Part shown: positions 10,379 through 13,259 of the stretch, piece by piece | Layout: the number at the start of each line of letters is the position of its first letter | Position numbering within the stretch: the stretch's first letter is position 1 | DNA from: Planctomycetota bacterium | GTDB taxonomy: Bacteria > Planctomycetota > Phycisphaerae > UBA1845 | Length of the DNA stretch: 13,259 nucleotides | Direction: 5' to 3' | Assembly: GCA_022566435.1 (NCBI GenBank) | Contig: JADFIX010000020.1 | Location: forward strand, 1 to 13,259 | Translations under genes and position numbers: made by a program | Notes under the pieces: generated by a model | The model's input: only the letters and a program-made list of their open reading frames with translations | What the model was told of the DNA's origin: nothing | Databases searched by the model: none

Positions 10379-10395
10379 GCGAATCTCGGATTCGC
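10379..10395. promoter_or_regulatory. Inverted repeat in the clpC leader, possible operator or RNA hairpin
   Basis: GCGAATC (10379-10385) and GATTCGC (10389-10395) are exact reverse complements around a 3-base spacer, centred about 42 bases before the clpC start codon. The site is close enough to affect transcription or translation initiation. No known stress-regulator consensus is recognised, and chance occurrence is possible. Confidence 0.35.
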
Positions 10396-10549
10396 CGGTC
10401 GGGCGACCTCGGTACTTGCTGCCCCTTACTCCGAACAGACCGTTGAATCTTCACGACATGCCGTGAGGATCCCAACCGGACGACCTGACTTCCCACTACC
10501 GTCCTCGCCATCAACTCGGAGTCCGAAAAAACCGCGAACAACTCCTCGA

Positions 10550-10578
10550 ATTCTAGCCGTGCGGCGGTTGTCCAGCAA
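10550..10578 (-). promoter_or_regulatory. Weak candidate promoter for clpC
   Basis: On the minus strand, TTGCTG (10573-10578) and TAGAAT (10550-10555) are 17 bases apart. The -10 box is identical to that of the ABC operon promoter; the -35 box matches only at TTG. It would give a leader of about 200 bases that includes both inverted repeats. Confidence 0.33.
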
Positions 10579-10733
10579 CAGGCCGGACACAATCGGACGG
10601 ACCGCTACCTACTCTATCGACCGCCCGACAACGCCGTCCAAGTGCGAGCCACAGCTTTGCGGCGGTCGGCAGATTTGGCGTCAAATCAGCCGTACAAGGT
10701 CCCAATGCGCGAAATGACGACCTCACCTCGCCG

Positions 10734-10762
10734 TCGACGAAAGACCAAACGCGGACTATACT
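10734..10762 (+). promoter_or_regulatory. Candidate promoter for the 55-residue protein gene
   Basis: TCGACG (10734-10739) and TATACT (10757-10762) are separated by 17 bases. The -10 box matches the consensus at five positions and the -35 box at four. Transcription would begin near 10769, about 130 bases before the chosen start codon. Confidence 0.42.
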
Positions 10763-10898
10763 GCGATCTCTTCGTACGGATTCGGACAAGAAGAATAGGC
10801 GACGGGTCCACGCGGAAGTGCCCGTTTTAGGGACGCCGGGACCGATAATGAATCTACCGCGGCGTGAGAGACGTCTTGCCGCCAAACGAGAAACTGCG

Positions 10899-11066
10899 AT
10901 GGCACCCTATATCGTTTACTTCAAATACAAACAAATCGGCGACAAGAAACCCGGCCCGGTCAAACAGTTCCGTATCTACGCCAACAACGTCGAAGAAGCT
11001 CGGCAGCTGGCCACGCAATATGCCAATTATCCGGACATCGACGTGCTGCGTATTACGCTGGCGTAG
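10899..11066 (+). CDS. Small conserved-looking protein of unknown function
   Basis: A 55-residue soluble protein (MAPYIVYFKYKQIG...), not recognised. It reads as a compact alternating fold: a strand (YIVYFKYKQI), a basic turn (GDKKPGPVK), a strand (QFRIYA), a helix (NNVEEARQLATQYA) and a last strand (DIDVLRITLA). That beta-beta-alpha-beta order is reminiscent of very small ferredoxin-like or dodecin-sized domains, but no family can be named. ATG 10899 has GAGAA at a suitable distance. An in-frame ATG at 10848 would add a basic 17-residue extension and cannot be excluded. The gene follows a plausible promoter and is followed by a 7-base-pair hairpin (11070-11096) without a T-run, so transcription may continue into the next gene. 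Confidence 0.65.
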   Translation: MAPYIVYFKYKQIGDKKPGPVKQFRIYANNVEEARQLATQYANYPDIDVLRITLA

Positions 11067-11069
11067 GCT

Positions 11070-11096
11070 GCGGCTTTCTTGTGAGGTCCAAGCCGC
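11070..11096 (+). other. Hairpin after the 55-residue gene
   Basis: GCGGCTT (11070-11076) and AAGCCGC (11090-11096) form a 7-base-pair stem with a 13-base loop starting four bases after the stop codon. No T-run follows on either strand, so it could be a weak or factor-assisted terminator or a transcript-stabilising hairpin. Confidence 0.35.
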
Positions 11097-11168
11097 GAGA
11101 TGATGCGTTGTACTCGGGCTTTGGCGTGGCGATCGCGCGTGGCCGTTGACACAAGCGAGTTAATCTGC

Positions 11169-11495
11169 ATGCCTGAACTCGTCAGCGAACCGATCAAGCC
11201 GCACGCCGGCACGAGCGACGCGATCCGCATGGCCGGCGGGGAACCCGGTCTGCCGACGGGCTTCACCTGGCACGGGGATTCGTTCGAGATCGTCGAGCAG
11301 CTCGCGGCGTGGAAGCAGTCGTCGCGCGAAGGGTCGCGAGCCCAGGGCGATCTCTACCTGCGGCGACATTACTACCGATTGCGCATGAGCGACGAAACGA
11401 CATGGGTGATATATTTCGTGCGGCAAACGCCTCGATCGGGAAACCCGAAGACGCGCTGGTTTCTTTACACCATCGAGCGGAATGAAACGCCGTGA
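11169..11495 (+). CDS. DUF6504-like protein
   Basis: A 108-residue cytoplasmic protein. The N-terminal SEPI...GT segment (6-16), GEPGLPTGFTWHGD (24-37) and the aromatic core HYYRLRMSDETTWVIYF followed by RWFLYTIE match my memory of DUF6504 proteins, which share FTWRG near the start, a WxxY/YYRLR strand and a tryptophan-rich C-terminus. No catalytic residues are evident and no function is established to my knowledge. ATG 11169 restores the family-typical N-terminus; the frame opens further up to 11100, but that extension looks random and the ribosome binding site is poor in either case. A GAAACGC/GCGTTTC stem (11484-11507) overlaps the stop codon and may act as a weak terminator. Confidence 0.68.
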   Translation: MPELVSEPIKPHAGTSDAIRMAGGEPGLPTGFTWHGDSFEIVEQLAAWKQSSREGSRAQGDLYLRRHYYRLRMSDETTWVIYFVRQTPRSGNPKTRWFLYTIERNETP

Positions 11496-11507
11496 ACGGA
11501 GCGTTTC
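11484..11507 (+). terminator. Weak candidate terminator overlapping the DUF6504-like stop codon
   Basis: GAAACGC (11484-11490) and GCGTTTC (11501-11507) can pair with a 10-base loop, followed by TTCC rather than a T-run. An alternative inner pairing CCG/CGG competes with it. The evidence is thin. Confidence 0.28.
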
Positions 11508-11575
11508 TTCCACGTACGGTGTGCGCCTGTGTTTTACGACGCGTCGGAGCGGTCGCAACAATTGTGAACCGTCAG

Positions 11576-11977
11576 CTATGAGAGGAACACGAGTTCTTCG
11601 GGATAGCGCAATAACCCGACCTTCTTGCCGGACTCAAAAACGAACTCGTCGAAGTGCGTGACGTTTCCATACCGCAGGTCGAGCACGGCCTCAGGCCTGC
11701 CAGCCAGCCATTCCTTGAAACCCCTCACGCTGCCCCTGTTTTTCTTCAGGTATTCCGTGAGGCGACGAAACAACTTCGGCAACACAGGATAATGATCCGT
11801 GATGGACTTCAGGTTTGATACGGTGAAGGATTCCGTGTGATCGTAGGGCCACACACCTTTGCCGCTGTTGTATGCCCCAATGGCAGCGTCCGTCAGCGCC
11901 TCACGAACGTCAGCCCAGCTGTACACGCTGAAATCAACAGGGGCATGATCAAGGAGCTGAAGGCCCGAGCACTCCAC
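11576..11977 (-). pseudogene. C-terminal remnant of a nuclease-like protein, 5' end missing
   Basis: The frame encodes about 133 residues that are clearly protein-like. From memory, the pattern APVDFSVYSW, then GVWPYD and VLPKLFRRLTEYL, then GFKEWLA, THFDEFVFE and PEELVFLS at the end, resembles the C-terminal portion of larger proteins whose N-terminal half is a staphylococcal-nuclease-like (SNase) domain. No such domain is present here. No ATG start exists: the only candidate is a GTG at 11975-11977 without a ribosome binding site, and the frame continues open to a stop near 12030 through what reads as plus-strand coding DNA. The simplest view is that the 5' half was cut off by insertion of the element to the right. 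The SNase assignment is tentative; the alternative is a short intact gene of unknown function. Confidence 0.55.
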
Positions 11978-12163
11978 TATCAGCTCAAAGAAGAGTTTAC
12001 CGTAGTAGAGGACGCCCAGACAATGGAGACATCAGAAGGCGAGATCCCCATCGATGGCGCCCCGATTGAGGATGTGGTGTCCGGCTATGTAATGGACACA
12101 TGGCCTGGAGACCCAGCCCTCCAACGCGAGCAAGTACGCGACGCAGCCGTAGGGCTGCTGTAA
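11945..12163 (+). CDS. Small acidic protein of unknown function, first gene of the mobile cassette
   Basis: 72 residues from ATG 11945 (MIKELKARALHYQLKEE...), not recognised. It has a basic helical start, an acidic middle (EDAQTMETSEGEIPIDGAPIEDVV) and a short C-terminus ending AAVGLL. The ribosome binding site is poor (only GGGG directly before the ATG), and the frame reads further upstream into the antisense of the nuclease-like remnant, so this may itself be a truncated 3' end. It ends 16 bases before the next gene, which has a good ribosome binding site, indicating co-transcription. Its 5' end overlaps the opposing frame by 33 bases (11945-11977). Confidence 0.5.
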   Translation: MIKELKARALHYQLKEEFTVVEDAQTMETSEGEIPIDGAPIEDVVSGYVMDTWPGDPALQREQVRDAAVGLL

Positions 12164-12179
12164 TCTAGGAGACCCAGCA

Positions 12180-13004
12180 ATGCAACCCGAGATCTACGCC
12201 ACCCTCGCTGTCCGAGCACGCCAAGCGATGCTCGTGGAGCGCATGAAGACGTCCGCGCAACTCCAGACCGGTCGTCTTGCAAAAGACGGACTACCCGACA
12301 TTGCACTTCTGCCCATCCAGGACGCCATCAGCCAACTCAATCTGGTATCGGCTCGCTGGAAGCGTGAATGCAAGAATATCTGCCAGGGCGAGCCCGTATA
12401 CGAATTCGTCATGTCGACCATCGGGCTGTCCGAGGCATGTTTCGTTTTCCTTGGTTGCGCTCCCCCAATGATCGAGTTCGGCAACGTGGCCAAGGCCTGG
12501 AAATACTGCGGGCTCGCTCCGGGCCAGAAGAAGGAGAAGGGGAAGAAGGCAGGGTTCAGTCCTCGCTTGAAGTCTCACGCGATCGCAAGGCTTGCGAAGC
12601 CCTGCATGAAGATGAACGGCGGAAGAGATAAGAACGGCAAGAAACTGCCGCTATCTCCCTACCGCCCCATTTACGACATGAGGCGAGAGCGCACGATGTT
12701 CACCCATCCACCTATGCGTGAGGTGGAGGGTGAATGCGAGTACTGTGACGAAGCCAGGGCGTACACGAAAAAATTGAGAGCTAGCAAAAACTTCGAACGT
12801 GAACGCACTACCGTTGCGAAGGACTGCTCGGCGTTTAACGGCATCCACTGGACTGACGGACATCGTGATGCCGACGCCATGCGCGTTATGGCAAAAGCGA
12901 TTGTCCGCGACCTGTGGCTCGTAGAAAACGGGCTGCCCCCTAGACTAGCACATAGCGCGCCTGAGCAACCACCAATTCAGCCAGCAGCCTTGGGGGCGGC
13001 CTAA
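12180..13004 (+). CDS. Stand-alone IS110 Transposase_20-like protein without the DEDD domain
   Basis: A 274-residue protein from ATG 12180, preceded by AGGAG (12167-12171, spacing 8). Residues 74-145 resemble the C-terminal Transposase_20 half of IS110/IS116/IS902 transposases: a helix-hairpin-helix-like segment (STIGLSEACFVFLG), then FGNVAKAWKYCGLAPGQ at 100-116 and a basic GKKAGFSPRLKSHAIARLAK at 121-140. The end (HRDADAMRVMAKAIVRDLW, 228-246) fits the family's closing helix. The N-terminal RuvC-like DEDD domain (about 150 residues in normal IS110 proteins) is absent; residues 1-70 are instead helical and basic. C186, C189, C216 and H223 or H228 could bind zinc. Similar stand-alone versions occur in phage and integrative-element genomes to my recollection. 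Function unknown: DNA binding is likely, transposition alone unlikely. Confidence 0.68.
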   Translation: MQPEIYATLAVRARQAMLVERMKTSAQLQTGRLAKDGLPDIALLPIQDAISQLNLVSARWKRECKNICQGEPVYEFVMSTIGLSEACFVFLGCAPPMIEFGNVAKAWKYCGLAPGQKKEKGKKAGFSPRLKSHAIARLAKPCMKMNGGRDKNGKKLPLSPYRPIYDMRRERTMFTHPPMREVEGECEYCDEARAYTKKLRASKNFERERTTVAKDCSAFNGIHWTDGHRDADAMRVMAKAIVRDLWLVENGLPPRLAHSAPEQPPIQPAALGAA

Positions 13005-13006
13005 CC

Positions 13007-13259
13007 ATGACACCCGACATAGGTAGTGCGTTATTACCGGACCCGCGTGGCTTTGATCACAACCAAACCGTTGCCCACATAGTCAACGGCATGGATCTTG
13101 AGACTGTACGTTTCCGGGTTCGGGTGGCTGAGGAGATGTTTAAGTCGGAACGGCATGGTGGGGACAATGGGGACCTACCACTTTGGGCAGACGTCCGCTT
13201 TCATCATCGGCTGTTTGGGGAGTGGAGGTGCGATGAAGAAGAGTGTCGTTTATGCTCGC
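13007..13259 (+). CDS. Partial open frame with clustered cysteines, runs off the window
   Basis: From ATG 13007, two bases after the stop of the Transposase_20-like gene, 84 codons are open to the window edge. The translation begins MTPDIGSALLPDPRGFDHNQ and contains an amphipathic stretch (DLETVRFRVRVAEEMFKSE) and a cysteine cluster near the visible end (C75, C80, C83 in WRCDEEECRLC) that could be a zinc site. No family is recognised. Tight spacing argues for a real gene in the same operon, though the ribosome binding site is weak. The recombinase-like start at 13233 overlaps it in another frame, so it probably ends just beyond the window. Confidence 0.5.
   Translation, partial: MTPDIGSALLPDPRGFDHNQTVAHIVNGMDLETVRFRVRVAEEMFKSERHGGDNGDLPLWADVRFHHRLFGEWRCDEEECRLCS
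13233..13259 (+). CDS. First nine codons of a probable serine recombinase/integrase
   Basis: The last 27 bases read MKKSVVYAR. This is the characteristic opening of serine recombinases (resolvase/invertase and large integrase types begin like MKRAVIYARVS, the first strand before the catalytic serine). A strong ribosome binding site GGAGG (13224-13228) lies 4 bases before the ATG. The catalytic Ser would be expected within the next few residues, outside the window. The protein's length, and hence large integrase versus small resolvase, cannot be judged here. The position next to a Transposase_20-like gene and a disrupted gene supports a mobile element. Confidence 0.55.

Larger units (their letters stand above)
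10346..10898. other. Divergent intergenic region between clpC and a small plus-strand gene
   Basis: About 550 bases without a convincing gene. Short open frames on both strands (for example 10359-10592 and 10553-10885, minus) give arginine/serine-rich translations with no recognisable domain or ribosome binding site. The stretch contains possible promoters for both neighbours and two short inverted repeats in the clpC leader: TCACG-n6-CGTGA at 10451-10466 and GCGAATC-n3-GATTCGC at 10379-10395. No CIRCE element (TTAGCACTC-n9-GAGTGCTAA) is present, so HrcA control of this clpC is unlikely. Confidence 0.5.

Noticed and set aside
10359..10885. Two short minus-strand frames upstream of clpC
   Set aside because: They have arginine/serine-rich translations without domains or ribosome binding sites, and they overlap candidate promoters.
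11837..11944. Upstream extension of the 72-residue cassette protein to 11837
   Set aside because: That part is the antisense of the conserved-looking nuclease-like remnant, so it is probably not coding on the plus strand.
12180..13004. Complete IS110 insertion sequence
   Set aside because: The catalytic DEDD domain is missing, there are no flanking non-coding ends, and the gene is embedded in a tight multi-gene cassette.

Overview
The window looks like chromosomal DNA of a moderately GC-rich bacterium, and a planctomycete-type genome is my best guess. The basis is a full-length ClpC, an ABC exporter operon ending in a bacterial PolX, a DUF6504-like protein, and short GGACGCACC-type dispersed repeats between genes. 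This is recognition from memory, not a computed classification.

Left and middle (374-10345) is housekeeping DNA, all on the minus strand. Transcription runs right to left. clpC (7826-10345) is a stand-alone gene ending in a strong intrinsic terminator (7759-7788). A good sigma70-like promoter (7605-7633) then starts a probable four-gene operon. It encodes a secreted or membrane-anchored protein with a degenerate amidotransferase-like fold (5048-7519), an ABC ATPase (4104-5039), a double-length ABC-2 permease in which two permease halves are fused (2148-3968), and a PolX DNA polymerase with a C-terminal PHP nuclease domain (374-2107). The first three plausibly form one GldA/F/G-like export or envelope complex; PolX appears to be a passenger. 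The leftmost 373 bases hold no credible gene but carry a cluster of GGACGCACC repeats with a nearly perfect 28-base palindrome.

A roughly 550-base gap (10346-10898) separates clpC from two small plus-strand genes: an unrecognised 55-residue protein (10899-11066) and a DUF6504-like protein (11169-11495). The gap seems to hold a promoter for each direction.

The right end (about 11576-13259) looks like a mobile element that has cut into a host gene. A minus-strand reading frame (11576-11977) resembles the C-terminal part of a nuclease-like protein and has no proper start. Its 5' end collides with a tightly packed plus-strand cassette: a 72-residue acidic protein, a 274-residue protein resembling only the C-terminal (Transposase_20) half of IS110 transposases, an open frame running off the edge with clustered cysteines, and in the last 27 bases a strong ribosome binding site followed by MKKSVVYAR, the typical start of a serine recombinase. 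The cassette is probably the integrase-proximal end of a prophage or integrative element, with its attachment junction near 11945-11977. This is the most unusual part of the window.
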